64,000 nucleotides of DNA from Aquariibacter albus (GCF_014145335.1 NZ_JACIVI010000005.1:143503-207502); one strand, 5' to 3'. Counted from the first letter of the stretch, positions 45,837 to 56,258 are shown. Notes: generated by a model not told the origin, from the letters alone. Numbers and translations: made by a program.

Positions 45837-46271
45837 GGAGAGCGCCTTTCAACCAACTTCAAACAATCATCTCGGTACCAGCCGGTACCCCTCGAGCCTG
45901 TGATGGAGCTATGACCTGTCGAGACCGCCACGCCGTTGTGAGAGGGGAGAAGAGAGGGCGCCCAATCCAAGCCGTCACATTATTGGAGCAAGGACGCGCT
46001 TTGGGCGAGCGATCTGCGCATGAAAGGCACACAAAGTGTTGTTTCGCGGGTGAGAAAAGCGATTCCCGGGCCGAGGTCGCGCATCTTCAGGGCTTTCCCT
46101 GGCCTTGAAAGGGGCTGGGAACTTGTCCCGGATGGGGCCGGTCTTGGGGCTGCGGCGCTTGTGGGGGCCGAGCCGGGCTCCTACGCTGGATCGGTGCGGG
46201 GCTTCAGGCTCCGGCACACCGGAGCGTCCCCCGAGGACGCCGTGCCTTCCACACCACCCGAGGAGACCTCC
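45837..46271. other. Intergenic region between divergent RRM and EF-hand genes
   Basis: About 435 bp with no supported gene. It should hold the promoter and leader of the RRM protein (minus strand; an AATAAT box lies near 45980) and the promoter of the EF-hand peptide (plus strand). Two KpnI-like GGTACC palindromes 4 bp apart lie at 45874-45889. No tRNA, riboswitch or terminator was recognised. Confidence 0.5.
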
Positions 46272-46445
46272 ATGCTCAAGACGACGCTCGCCCTGCTGAT
46301 GTCGATGGCTTTCGCCACCGGCGTCATGGCCCAGGCCAAGGAGACCGGCCGTGACTGGACCAAGATCGACACGAACAAGGATGGCTACATCTCGCCCGAA
46401 GAGATGGCCGCCTGGCTGAAAGCCAATCCCGGCCCGGCCAAGTGA
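46272..46445 (+). CDS. Secreted single EF-hand peptide
   Basis: A 57-residue protein with a signal peptide (MLKTTLALLMSMAFATGVMA, cleavage near residue 20-22). The mature 36 residues hold one complete EF-hand loop: D33-T-N-K-D-G-Y-I-S-P-E-E44, with acidic or polar ligands at loop positions 1, 3, 5, 9 and 12, flanked by short helices. GAGGAGACCTCC precedes the ATG. Single EF-hand proteins normally work as dimers, so it may dimerise in the periplasm. No function is assigned. A perfect stem-loop (46451-46469) lies just after the stop. Confidence 0.8.
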   Translation: MLKTTLALLMSMAFATGVMAQAKETGRDWTKIDTNKDGYISPEEMAAWLKANPGPAK

Positions 46446-46450
46446 ATGCA

Positions 46451-46469
46451 GGCCTGATGCAATCAGGCC
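46451..46469 (+). terminator. Stem-loop after the EF-hand gene
   Basis: GGCCTGAT (46451-46458), GCA loop, ATCAGGCC (46462-46469), 5 bp after the stop codon. There is no T tract, so it may be an mRNA 3' end protector or a weak terminator. Confidence 0.45.
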
Positions 46470-46535
46470 ACGGCTGCCGCTGGCTCAGGGTTTGACCGGG
46501 TCGGCGGCTCCCATCGTCGCTCCTACATTCCCGTC

Positions 46536-46687
46536 ACTCGCTGCGGAGGCATCCGCAAAGCGGGGGGATCGAGGAGACATGAAGGGCTGCGCCCAGCAGC
46601 CCGGTGATGACGGCCCAGACCGCACACCCCCAGACCGCTGCCAAGACGGCGGCTGACGAAAAGCACCGGAACCCCCGGTGCTTTTTT
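46536..46687 (+). ncRNA. Candidate small structured RNA with strong terminator
   Basis: The gap from 46446 to 46752 has no supported gene but ends in an excellent intrinsic terminator: AAAGCACCGG (46660-46669), 5-nt loop, CCGGTGCTTT (46675-46684), then more T. Upstream are two further hairpins: TGCGGA/TCCGCA (46542-46557) and GGGCTGC/GCAGCCC (46584-46602). A TACATT box at 46524-46529 could start a transcript near 46536. An sRNA, or the 3' part of the EF-hand mRNA, would fit. A short frame from 46579 with GAGGAG too close to its ATG is considered unlikely. Confidence 0.4.
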
Positions 46688-46752
46688 GTTTGCGGATGCC
46701 CGCGCCGGGACCTGGACGACACTCGGCCGCCCCCTGCTTCGCCCTGGTCTGC

Positions 46753-47514
46753 ATGCTCGATGCCCTGATCCTGATGGCTGCCGCCCTGGCTGCCGGTTTC
46801 GTCGATGCCATCGTCGGCGGGGGCGGCCTGGTGCTGGTGCCGGCCCTGTTCAGCGTGTTTCCGCAGGCTGCGCCGGCGACGCTCTTCGGCACGAACAAGG
46901 GGGCGGCCATCTGGGGCACGGCCTGGGCCACCGCGCAGTACGCACGCCGGGTCACCTTGCCCTGGGGCACGCTGCTGCCGGCGGCCGCAGCCACCCTGCT
47001 CGGAAGCCTGGCGGGGGCATGGTGCGTGACCCAGCTCGACGGCGCCTGGCTGCGGAAGGCCCTGCCCCTGCTGCTGCTCGGCCTGCTGGCCTACACCCTG
47101 GCACGCAAGGATCTCGGCCGCGAGCACCGCCCACGCTGGCAGGGGCGGCGCGAGGCGGGGGTCGCCAGCCTGATCGGCGTGGCGATCGGCTTCTACGACG
47201 GCTTCTTCGGCCCGGGCACCGGCAGCTTCTTCGTCTTCCTGCTGGTTCGGCTGCTGGGCTACGACTTTCTGAATGCCTCTGCCTCGGCCAAGCTGCTGAA
47301 CTGCGCGGCGAATGCCTCGGCGCTCACCCTGTTCGCCGCGACCGGCCACGTCTGGTGGGGCTGGGCGCTGCTGATGGCGGCCGCGAATGTGGCCGGCAGC
47401 CTGCTCGGCACGCGATTGGCCCTGCGGCACGGCGCAGGCTTCGTCCGCGGCATGTTCCTGGTGGTGGTGGGCGGCCTGATCCTGAAGACCGGCTGGGACG
47501 CCTGGCTGCGCTGA
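46753..47514 (+). CDS. TauE/SafE family sulfite exporter-like permease
   Basis: A 253-residue polytopic protein (about 8 helices) from the ATG at 46753. Typical TSUP motifs are LAAGFVDAIVGGGGLVLVPALFSVFP near the N terminus and IGVAIGFYDGFFGPGTGSFFVFLLV in the middle, the inverted repeat pair of the family. TauE/SafE proteins export sulfite, sulfoacetate or related anions. It lies just after a strong terminator (46660-46687), so it has its own promoter. No sulfur-metabolism genes are nearby to define the substrate. Confidence 0.88.
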   Translation: MLDALILMAAALAAGFVDAIVGGGGLVLVPALFSVFPQAAPATLFGTNKGAAIWGTAWATAQYARRVTLPWGTLLPAAAATLLGSLAGAWCVTQLDGAWLRKALPLLLLGLLAYTLARKDLGREHRPRWQGRREAGVASLIGVAIGFYDGFFGPGTGSFFVFLLVRLLGYDFLNASASAKLLNCAANASALTLFAATGHVWWGWALLMAAANVAGSLLGTRLALRHGAGFVRGMFLVVVGGLILKTGWDAWLR

Positions 47515-47599
47515 GCCCGTGGGGTCGGGAGACTTTCCCTGCGCGCCCGCTGGCTGATCCGGAGATCGTTCGACAGCCTACGCACCCAGAATCCGCGCG

Positions 47600-49096
47600 A
47601 TGTCGCCGCGTCCTGTCCCTGCCCTTCGGCCGACGGCCCGCTGGCCCCGCCGTGGCAGGGCCGGACTGACGGGGCTGCTGCTGGCTGCCCTGGCGGGTGA
47701 GGCTGCGGCCGGGCTGGCCCTGACCCCCTGCCGCATCCCCGGCGTGTCGACCGAGGTGCAGTGCGGCCAGCTGCTCCGGCCGCTCGATCCGCAGCGGCCT
47801 CAGGGGCCTTCGATCACCGTGCAGCTGGCGGTGCTGCCGGCCACGGCGCGTCGCAAGCGCGCCGATCCGGTCGTCTTCTTCGCAGGGGGACCGGGCCAGA
47901 GCGCGATAGGCGCAGCGCCGCAGGTGCAGGGCCTGATGGCGCGGCTGAACACCCGTCGCGACCTGATCTTCATCGACGCACGGGGCACCGGCCGCTCGTC
48001 CCCGCTGCGCTGCCCGGACGATCCGCCTGGCCGGCCCGCACCGCCGCTGAGCACTCGCTTCGATCCAGCCGCGCAGCTGGCGCGGCTGCGGGCCTGCCTG
48101 GCCGGGTGGTCGGCGCTGCCGCATGGCGACCCGCGCTTCTTCGCCACGGCCTCGGCGACTGCGGACGTGGAGGCCGTGCGCGCCGCGCTGGGGCTGAGCC
48201 AGCTGAACCTGGTCGGCGTGTCCTACGGCAGCCGAGCCGCCCTGGATTACCTGCAGCGCCACCCGGAGCATGTTCGCCGTGTCGTGCTGGACGGGGTAGC
48301 GCCGCCTGATCTGGGGCTGCCCTACAGCCAGGCCGACGACGTCGAGGCCGCCCTGGACGCCAGCCTGCGCGCCTGCGAACAGGACGGGGCCTGCGCGCGC
48401 CGCCTTCCGGCGCTGCGCGCGCAGACCCGTGCCCTGCTGGCCGCACCGCCCCGGGCCAGGGCGGTGCGCGATCCGCTGGACGGCCGCAGCCAGGCCTGGT
48501 CACCCACGCCCGAGGCCCTGCGCAGCCTGCTGCGCGCGACGCTCTACACCCCGCTGAGCGCAGCCGGCCTGCCCCAGGCCCTGTCCGATGCGGCAGCCGG
48601 CCGCTACGAAGGCCTGCTCGGCCTGGCCTCGATGCACGGTGCGGCGCTCAGCCATCGCTTCGGCGGCCTAGCCGAAGGGCCGCACTTTGCAGTCCTGTGC
48701 TCCGAGGATTTCCTGCTGGGCCGGGCCTCCGAGGCGGCCGAGCCCTATCGCAGCCTCTGTCCGGACTGGCCCCGGGCGCCGGTCCTGCCCGAGCCGCTGC
48801 GCCCCAGCGCCGTGCCGGTGCTGATGCTCAGCGGCGGGATCGATCCGGTGACACCGCCCCGCCATGCGGCACGGGCCGCCGAGGCCCTGGGCGACAAGGT
48901 GCGGCATCTGGTGGCCCCGCAGCACGGCCATGGGGTGCTGGGCACGGGTTGCGCGCGGCCCCTGCTGCAGCGCTTCCTCGAGGCCGAGGACGAGGCGGAG
49001 GCCCTCGGGCCGGCGCTGAAGCAGGCCACGCACTGCCTGGCCGCCATGCCACGGCCACCGGTCTACCTGCCGCCCGAGCTGGAGACCCGCCCTTGA
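47600..49096 (+). CDS. Exported alpha/beta hydrolase (TAP-like)
   Basis: A 498-residue secreted hydrolase. A signal peptide (RRGRAGLTGLLLAALAGEAAA) leads to the alpha/beta-hydrolase core: DPVVFFAGGPGQSAI, LIFIDARGTGRSS, NLVGVSYGSRAALDYLQRHP (nucleophile Ser) and, at the C terminus, the TAP-like module with VPVLMLSGGIDPVTPPRHAARAAEAL and LVAPQHGHGVLGTGC (Asp and His). Relatives are tripeptidyl aminopeptidases and esterases. The last two bases of its stop overlap a TTG start for the ABC ATPase gene, so it is cotranscribed with a NatAB-like exporter. Confidence 0.85.
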   Translation: MSPRPVPALRPTARWPRRGRAGLTGLLLAALAGEAAAGLALTPCRIPGVSTEVQCGQLLRPLDPQRPQGPSITVQLAVLPATARRKRADPVVFFAGGPGQSAIGAAPQVQGLMARLNTRRDLIFIDARGTGRSSPLRCPDDPPGRPAPPLSTRFDPAAQLARLRACLAGWSALPHGDPRFFATASATADVEAVRAALGLSQLNLVGVSYGSRAALDYLQRHPEHVRRVVLDGVAPPDLGLPYSQADDVEAALDASLRACEQDGACARRLPALRAQTRALLAAPPRARAVRDPLDGRSQAWSPTPEALRSLLRATLYTPLSAAGLPQALSDAAAGRYEGLLGLASMHGAALSHRFGGLAEGPHFAVLCSEDFLLGRASEAAEPYRSLCPDWPRAPVLPEPLRPSAVPVLMLSGGIDPVTPPRHAARAAEALGDKVRHLVAPQHGHGVLGTGCARPLLQRFLEAEDEAEALGPALKQATHCLAAMPRPPVYLPPELETRP

Positions 49097-49911
49097 TCGA
49101 GGTGGAATCGCTGGCCAAGCACTACCCTGGCGGTCCCGGCCGGGGCGGATTCGGCGGCTGGCTGCGGCGGCGCAGGAGCGCAAGCGTCGGCGTGCGCGAC
49201 GTCAGCTTCCGCGCCGAGGACGGTCGCATCACCGGCTTGCTCGGCCCGAATGGCGCCGGCAAGACCACGACGATGCGGATGATGGCGGGCCTGATCCAGC
49301 CGGACGCCGGACGGGTGCGGATCGACGGGCTGGACAGCACGCGCGACGCGGGGGTCGCCCGGGGCCGGCTGGGGGTGCTCGGCGACCCGCGCGGGCTCTA
49401 CCCCCGGCTCAGTGCGCGGGAGAACATCGCCTACTACGCGGCCTTGCAGGGCCTGGGACCCGACGCCACCGCCCGGCGCATCGAGGAGCTCGACGAGGCC
49501 CTGGCCCTGGGCCCCTTGCTCGATCGCCGCACCGAGGGCTTCAGCCAGGGCGAACGGATGAAGACGGCCCTGGCGCGCGCGCTGATCCACGATCCGCCCA
49601 ATCTGCTGCTGGACGAACCCAGCAATGGCCTGGACGTGATGGCCACCCGCGCGCTGCGCGCCACATTGCGCCATCTGGCCAGCCCGGCCGGCGGCGGCAA
49701 GTGCATCGTGCTCTCCAGCCACGTGATGAGCGAAGTCGCCCAGCTCTGCGACGAGATCGTCATCGTCGCCCGGGGACGCACCGTGGCACGCGGCAGCGTG
49801 GCGACGCTGTGCGCGGCGGCCGGCGAAGCCGACTTCGAGGAGGCCTTCGTTCGCCTGGCCTTCGGCGATGTGCAGCAGGACGGCATGCCCGGCCCGACCC
49901 GCCCGCTTTGA
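49093..49911 (+). CDS. natA: ABC transporter ATP-binding protein (NatA-like)
   Basis: A 272-residue ATPase. No ATG precedes the conserved start; the TTG at 49093 overlaps the hydrolase stop (TTGA) and gives LIEVESLAKHYPG. Walker A is GPNGAGKTT, the signature FSQGERMKTALARALI, Walker B NLLLDEPSNGLD, and the switch histidine is in LSSHVMSEV. This resembles NatA, ATPase of a sodium exporter, with an ABC-2 permease gene 24 bp downstream. The substrate is inferred from family only. The upstream ATG-rich frame is a shadow within the hydrolase gene. Confidence 0.85.
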   Translation: MIEVESLAKHYPGGPGRGGFGGWLRRRRSASVGVRDVSFRAEDGRITGLLGPNGAGKTTTMRMMAGLIQPDAGRVRIDGLDSTRDAGVARGRLGVLGDPRGLYPRLSARENIAYYAALQGLGPDATARRIEELDEALALGPLLDRRTEGFSQGERMKTALARALIHDPPNLLLDEPSNGLDVMATRALRATLRHLASPAGGGKCIVLSSHVMSEVAQLCDEIVIVARGRTVARGSVATLCAAAGEADFEEAFVRLAFGDVQQDGMPGPTRPL

Positions 49912-49935
49912 TGTGAGCGCACACCCTCCTGCAAC

Positions 49936-51141
49936 ATGCCGTCCCGCCGTTCCTCAGCCCCTGCCCCCTCTGCCCGCCTGCGCGGCGCCTGGGCGGTCTT
50001 CCGCAAGGAGTGGTTCGATGCGCTGCGCGACCGGCGCACCCTGATGACCGTGCTGCTCAGCGCGGTGCTGATGGGGCCGCTGGCGCTCTTCGCCCTGTCG
50101 AGCATGGTGGCTTCGCTGGAAAGCGCGGGCGAGCGGCGCGAGGTGCTGGTGCTCGGCCTGGCCCATGCGCCGGGCCTGGCCAAGCACCTGGCGCGGCAGG
50201 GCCTGGTGGCGGTGGCGGCACCGGCCGATGCCGAGCAGCGGCTGCGCGATCAGACCCTGGGCGAGCCGGTGCTCCTCATTCCCGAGGGGGCCGAAGCCCT
50301 GAGCCAGCAAGGCGGCCGGCCGGTCTTCACCGTGCTGTTCGACGGCAGCCAGCGCGGCAGCCATGCCGCCGCCGGGCGGATCGGTCGGCTGGTGGAGGGC
50401 TACACACGCGAGCGCGCGACCCTGGCCCTGGCGCTGCGGGGCCTGAGCCCCGCCCTGCTGGCCCCGGCCGAGATCGAGGAACACGATGTCTCCAGCGCCG
50501 GCAGCCGGGCCGGCCCGGTGACGGGCATCCTGCCCTTCTTCGTGATCATGGCGGTGCTGTATGGCGCGCTCGGCGCGGCGCTGGACACCACCGCCGGCGA
50601 ACGCGAGCGCGGCTCGCTCGAGGCCCTGCTGGCCACGCCGGCCTCGCCCCTGGCCCTGGTGCTGGGCAAGTGGGGCGCGGTCGCGGCCGTGGCCATGCTG
50701 ATCGCGCTGCTGTCGGTGCTGAGCTTCCTGCCGGCCCAGGCCCTGATCCGCAGCGACAGCCTGCGCGCTCTCTTCCAGTTCGGCGAGCGCGAGGCCGTCC
50801 TGCTGCTGATGCTTCTGCTGCCGCTGGCGGCCAGCCTGTCGGCCCTGATGATGGCCGTGGCCATCGGCTGCAAGACGGTCAAGGAGGCCCAGGCCAGCAA
50901 TGCGGTGCTCATCCTGGCGGTGTCGCTGCTGCCGCTGGCTTCGCTGTTCAACGAAGGCAGCGAGGCCCGCTGGCAGCTCGCCGTGCCCGCGCTGGCCCAG
51001 CATGTCCTGATGAACCGGGTGCTGCGCGGCGAGGCGCTGGGCCCCCTGGAACTGCTGCTGCCGCTGGCCGTTTCGGCCGGCTTGACCCTGGCCGCCCTGG
51101 CCTGGCTGGCAGCGCGTCTGCGCCGGGCGGCGGTGCAGTGA
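49936..51141 (+). CDS. natB: ABC-2 type permease (NatB-like)
   Basis: A 401-residue permease. It begins with a cytoplasmic segment (FRKEWFDALRDRRTLMTVLLSAVLMGPLALFAL, first helix) and a large extracytoplasmic domain of about 130 residues, then five or six helices at the C terminus (ILPFFVIMAVLYGALGAALDTTAGERERGSLEALLATP is the conserved ABC-2 motif). It partners the ATPase encoded just before it. NatAB-type systems export sodium or lipophilic compounds. The helix-rich C terminus ends LAALAWLAARLRRAAVQ. Confidence 0.87.
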   Translation: MPSRRSSAPAPSARLRGAWAVFRKEWFDALRDRRTLMTVLLSAVLMGPLALFALSSMVASLESAGERREVLVLGLAHAPGLAKHLARQGLVAVAAPADAEQRLRDQTLGEPVLLIPEGAEALSQQGGRPVFTVLFDGSQRGSHAAAGRIGRLVEGYTRERATLALALRGLSPALLAPAEIEEHDVSSAGSRAGPVTGILPFFVIMAVLYGALGAALDTTAGERERGSLEALLATPASPLALVLGKWGAVAAVAMLIALLSVLSFLPAQALIRSDSLRALFQFGEREAVLLLMLLLPLAASLSALMMAVAIGCKTVKEAQASNAVLILAVSLLPLASLFNEGSEARWQLAVPALAQHVLMNRVLRGEALGPLELLLPLAVSAGLTLAALAWLAARLRRAAVQ

Positions 51142-51232
51142 CGCGGCGGTCCTGCCGGGCCGCAGCGCGGCTTATCGCGGCGATCAAGCCGCCCGATTGG
51201 CTTGCGGCGGGGCGGCTCCCTACCATGCTCAA

Positions 51233-51247
51233 CAAGAATCATTCTTG
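51233..51247 (+). promoter_or_regulatory. Fur-box-like 7-1-7 palindrome upstream of the DUF2061 gene
   Basis: CAAGAAT-C-ATTCTTG is a perfect 15-bp palindrome, 21 bp before the ATG at 51268. The 7-1-7 layout and GAATCATTC core match the core of Fur sites. It is therefore a candidate iron-responsive operator. Confidence 0.45.
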
Positions 51248-51267
51248 ATGAGATCGGAGTCCTCCCC

Positions 51268-51516
51268 ATGGCCAAATCCGCAAGCTTCGGCGTCATGCAC
51301 CTCGGCATCGCCTTCGGCGTGAGCTACGCACTCACCGGCAGTTTCACCGTGGCCGGCGCCATCACCCTGGTCGAGCCGCTCGTCAACACCGTCGCCCACT
51401 ACTTCTTCGACAAGGCCTGGGACAGCCCGCGGGCGCAGGCCTGGCGAGCGCAGCGAGCGGGGCGTCGGGCCGCCGGCCCGTCGCAGGTCGAAGCACAGGT
51501 CGCGCTCGGGGCCTGA
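51268..51516 (+). CDS. DUF2061 family membrane protein
   Basis: An 82-residue protein from the ATG at 51268 with two helices in the DUF2061 pattern: HLGIAFGVSYALTGSFTVAGAITLVEPLVNTVAHYFFDKAWD. The C-terminal 30 residues are polar and Arg/Ala-rich. The function of DUF2061 proteins is not known. An upstream extension to 51202 would include the palindromic site and is not favoured. Iron control is suggested by the Fur-like palindrome, which is inference. Confidence 0.82.
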   Translation: MAKSASFGVMHLGIAFGVSYALTGSFTVAGAITLVEPLVNTVAHYFFDKAWDSPRAQAWRAQRAGRRAAGPSQVEAQVALGA

Positions 51517-51617
51517 ACCGGTGTGGAGGAAGCGGAGCCCTGCCGTCCGGGCGGGCCGCGGACCCCGTCAAGGGCCCGCTCCGCGCCCTCCAGCCGATTC
51601 GCCGGGTGCCCCAGCCC

Positions 51618-51905
51618 TCAGCTGGGCGGCGCGCCCGGCCGGGTGACCCCTTCCAGCCAGGCCAGCCAGCTCAAGGCCTGCTCACGGCTGCTGCCACACA
51701 TCTCCACCGAAGGCTGCAGCGAGGCGCAGACCGCCGGCCGCTCCGGGCGGCCGAACAGCCGGCAGGCACCCGCCGGATCGAGCTGGGTGCAGGGCACGCC
51801 GGCCGGCTTGCCCTGGGGCATGCCGGGCGCCTCCGCGCTGGCCGGGATCGGGCCGGCGATCGAGGGGGCGATGCAGCAAGCGGCGCAATGGGGACGGCAA
51901 TCCAT
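51618..51905 (-). CDS. YkgJ family cysteine cluster protein
   Basis: A 95-residue protein beginning [23 protein letters not shown], the CxxxCxxCC cluster of the YkgJ family, with further cysteines in [25 protein letters not shown] and EMCGSS. It is expected to bind zinc or an Fe-S cluster; the role is unknown. A CACACT box lies 6 nt before the ATG, the same spacing as at kdsD and metH. It is divergent from mnmG. The 101-bp gap to the DUF2061 gene holds nothing clear. Confidence 0.85.
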   Translation of the reverse strand: MDCRPHCAACCIAPSIAGPIPASAEAPGMPQGKPAGVPCTQLDPAGACRLFGRPERPAVCASLQPSVEMCGSSREQALSWLAWLEGVTRPGAPPS

Positions 51906-51991
51906 CGGGCCAGTGTGGCATGCAGGCCGCGTGCAGCGGGCCGGCGGGCACGACGCCGGCAGCGCGGGGTGACGCCCTCCGCGGGACTGCC

Positions 51992-52034
51992 TAAAATTGC
52001 GGCATCAAGCGCCCCGGCCCCCGCCGCGGCGCTT
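51992..52034 (+). promoter_or_regulatory. mnmG -10 box and leader hairpin
   Basis: TAAAAT (51992-51997) is a plausible -10 box; TSS would be near 52004. Immediately after, AAGCGCC (52007-52013) and GGCGCTT (52028-52034) form a stem followed by TTCTTG, resembling an attenuator or a weak terminator in the mnmG leader. Confidence 0.35.
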
Positions 52035-52060
52035 TTCTTGTTGCCCATGGAGTCGCCGCA

Positions 52061-54093
<2,033 letters not shown>

Positions 54094-54097
<4 letters not shown>

Positions 54098-54753
54098 ACG
54101 CCCCTGATCTGCACCCGCTGGCCTCCGCGCTCGATGCGGGTCTGCATGCCCTTCACCTCGACGACCTGAGCCCCGGGCAACGCCGGCAGCTGCTCCAGCA
54201 CCTGGACCTGATCGCCCGCTGGACCCGGGTCTACAACCTGACCGCCGTGCGCGAGCCGGCCGCGATGCTGGGCCAGCATCTGCTCGACAGCCTCGCCGCC
54301 GTGCCGGCGCTGCGCCGGCACGCCGCGGGCAAGCCCCTGCGGCTGCTGGATGTCGGCAGCGGTGCCGGCCTGCCCGGCCTCAGCTTCGCGATCGCCTGCC
54401 CCACGCTGCAGGTCAGCTGCATCGACACCGTGGGCAAGAAGGCCAGCTTCATCCGCCAGGTCGCGGCCGAGCTGGGCCTGCGACAGGCTGAAGCCTTGCA
54501 CGGCCGGGTGGAAGGCCTGCCCGCTCGACCCTGGGACCTGGTGACGGCCCGCGCCTTCGCCGCCCTGCCCGACCTGGTCGATGGGACGCGCCACCTGCTG
54601 GCCCAGGACGGCTGCTGGATGGCGCTGAAGGGCAAGCGGCCCGACGAGGAGATCGCAGCGCTGCCCGCCGACATCGACGTGTTTCACGTGGAACCGCTTC
54701 AGGTGCCCGGCCTGGCCGCCGAACGCTGCCTCGTCTGGATGCGACGCCGCTGA
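54094..54753 (+). CDS. rsmG: 16S rRNA (guanine527-N7)-methyltransferase
   Basis: A 219-residue protein of RsmG length. [36 protein letters not shown] and the SAM-binding [20 protein letters not shown] are diagnostic, as is [12 protein letters not shown]. It methylates G527 of 16S rRNA, loss of which gives low-level streptomycin resistance. The ATG overlaps the mnmG stop, matching the classic gidA-gidB order. A third, one-mismatch parS-like site lies near its 3' end. Confidence 0.95.
54681..54694. other. parS-like site 3 (in rsmG)
   Basis: GTTTCACGTGGAAC differs from the parS core at one position. It lies in the 3' part of rsmG, about 0.9 kb after site 2. Confidence 0.7.
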
Positions 54754-54780
54754 TGCCGCGGCGCGGGGCCGCTTCTTGCC

Positions 54781-54810
54781 TTGACCCTGCCACGAGCGCA
54801 CGCGGACAAT
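54781..54810 (+). promoter_or_regulatory. parA promoter
   Basis: TTGACC (54781-54786) and GACAAT (54805-54810) are separated by 18 bp, a good sigma-70 promoter. The predicted TSS near 54817 lies downstream of the ATG at 54753, which supports 54870 as the parA start. Confidence 0.6.
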
Positions 54811-54869
54811 CCGCCGCTTTCGCGATCTGCTGCAATGCAGCAGTCCCCTCCCCTGACCGCGCCCCGCCC

Positions 54870-55643
54870 ATGCCCCGCATCTTCTGCATCGCCAACCAGA
54901 AAGGCGGCGTCGGCAAGACGACGACGACCGTGAATCTGGCGGCCGGCCTGGCCCAGATCGGCCAGCGTGCGCTGGTGATCGATCTGGATCCCCAGGGCAA
55001 TGCCACGATGGGCTCGGGCGTCGACAAGCGCGCCCTGACCCTGAGCGTCTACGACGTGCTGCTGGAGTCGGCCGGCATCGCCGAGGCCCGTCAGCGCAGC
55101 CCCCAGGGCGGCTACGACGTGCTGGGGGCGAACCGGGAACTGGCCGGCGCCGAAGTGGAGCTGGTGGGCCAGCCTCACCGCGAACAACGGCTGAAGCGCG
55201 CCCTCGAAGCCGTGGCCGCCGACTACGACTTCGTGCTGATCGACTGCCCACCCAGCCTGAGCCTTTTGACGCTCAACGGCCTGTGCAGCGCGCATGGCGT
55301 GATCGTGCCGATGCAGTGCGAGTACTTCGCGCTTGAGGGTCTGTCGGACCTGGTCAACACCATCAAGCAGGTGCACGCCAATCTGAACCGCGAGCTGCAG
55401 ATCATCGGCCTGCTGCGGGTGATGTTCGATCCGCGGATCACGCTCCAGCAGCAGGTCAGTGAGCAGCTTCAGGCGCATTTCGGCGACAAGGTCTTCAACA
55501 CCGTCATCCCCCGCAATGTGCGGCTGGCCGAAGCGCCAAGCTATGGCTTGCCGGGCGTGGTCTTCGACCCGGCCTCGCGCGGCGCGCAGGCATTCGTGAG
55601 CTTCGCGCGCGAAATGGTCGCCCGCATCGAAACCATGCGCTGA
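54870..55643 (+). CDS. parA: Chromosome partitioning ATPase ParA (Soj)
   Basis: A 257-residue deviant Walker ATPase. From the ATG at 54870 it reads MPRIFCIANQKGGVGKTTTTVNLAAGLA, with KGGVGKT as deviant Walker A; LVIDLDPQGNATMGSG and FVLIDCPPSLSLLTLN follow. It is the short, chromosomal type of ParA, without an N-terminal DNA-binding helix-turn-helix. It works with ParB and parS to segregate origins. It has its own promoter and is separated from parB by a small hydrolase gene. Confidence 0.96.
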   Translation: MPRIFCIANQKGGVGKTTTTVNLAAGLAQIGQRALVIDLDPQGNATMGSGVDKRALTLSVYDVLLESAGIAEARQRSPQGGYDVLGANRELAGAEVELVGQPHREQRLKRALEAVAADYDFVLIDCPPSLSLLTLNGLCSAHGVIVPMQCEYFALEGLSDLVNTIKQVHANLNRELQIIGLLRVMFDPRITLQQQVSEQLQAHFGDKVFNTVIPRNVRLAEAPSYGLPGVVFDPASRGAQAFVSFAREMVARIETMR

Positions 55644-55657
55644 GCGTGACCGGACCG

Positions 55658-56236
55658 ATGCCTGCCCACCCCCTTGCCCTCCCCATCCTCAGCCTGCCCG
55701 GCTGGGGCGGCTCCGGCCCCGGCCACTGGCAGAGCCGCTGGGAAGCCCTGCACGGCGACCAGCGCGTCGAGCAGGCGGACTGGCGGCAGCCGCTGCGGGG
55801 CGACTGGATGATGCGCCTCGAGGAGACGCTGCTCAGCCGGTCCCGCGAGGAGCTGCCGGTGCTCTTGGTCGCCCACAGCCTGGGCTGTCATCTGGTCGCG
55901 GCCTGGGCCAGTCACAGCCGGAACACGGGCCGGGTGGCAGGCGCCTTCCTGGTCGCGCCGCCCGACCTGGAGCGCGACCCACTCCCGCCGCAGCTGCACA
56001 GCTGGCGCCCGGTCCAGCGCCTGCGCCTGCCCTTCCCCGCCCTGCTGGTGGCCAGCAGCAACGACGAGGTCTACTGCGCGCTGCCCCAGGCCCTGGCCCT
56101 GGCCGAGGACTGGGGCGCCGAGGTCCGGGAGGCCGGCGCGCTCGGCCATGTCAATGCCGACTCCGGCCTCGGCGACTGGCCTCAGGGCCGCGCCTGGCTG
56201 AACGCCTGGGCGGCTCGCCTGCCCGCTAGCCGCTGA
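55658..56236 (+). CDS. RBBP9/YdeN family serine hydrolase
   Basis: About 192 residues from the ATG at 55658; a GTG at 55646 is the alternative. It opens ALPILSLPGWGGSGPGHWQSRWEALHGDQRVEQADW and has the nucleophile motif VLLVAHSLGCHLVAAW, then VASSNDEVY and GHVNADSGLGDWPQG with the Asp and His positions. This is the small RBBP9/YdeN hydrolase fold. Such genes often lie between parA and parB in Burkholderiales, but no role in segregation is known. Confidence 0.85.
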   Translation: MPAHPLALPILSLPGWGGSGPGHWQSRWEALHGDQRVEQADWRQPLRGDWMMRLEETLLSRSREELPVLLVAHSLGCHLVAAWASHSRNTGRVAGAFLVAPPDLERDPLPPQLHSWRPVQRLRLPFPALLVASSNDEVYCALPQALALAEDWGAEVREAGALGHVNADSGLGDWPQGRAWLNAWAARLPASR

Positions 56237-56258
56237 ACCCCCTTTCCCACGCCGCATC

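Noticed and set aside
45219-45914. Ala/Thr-rich plus-strand frame of 231 codons
   Set aside because: It is the complement of the glycine repeat of the RRM protein, and the RRM reading has clear RNP motifs.
46579-46656. 25-codon ORF with GAGGAG upstream
   Set aside because: The spacing to the ATG is too short and the peptide has no recognisable features; the region looks like structured RNA instead.
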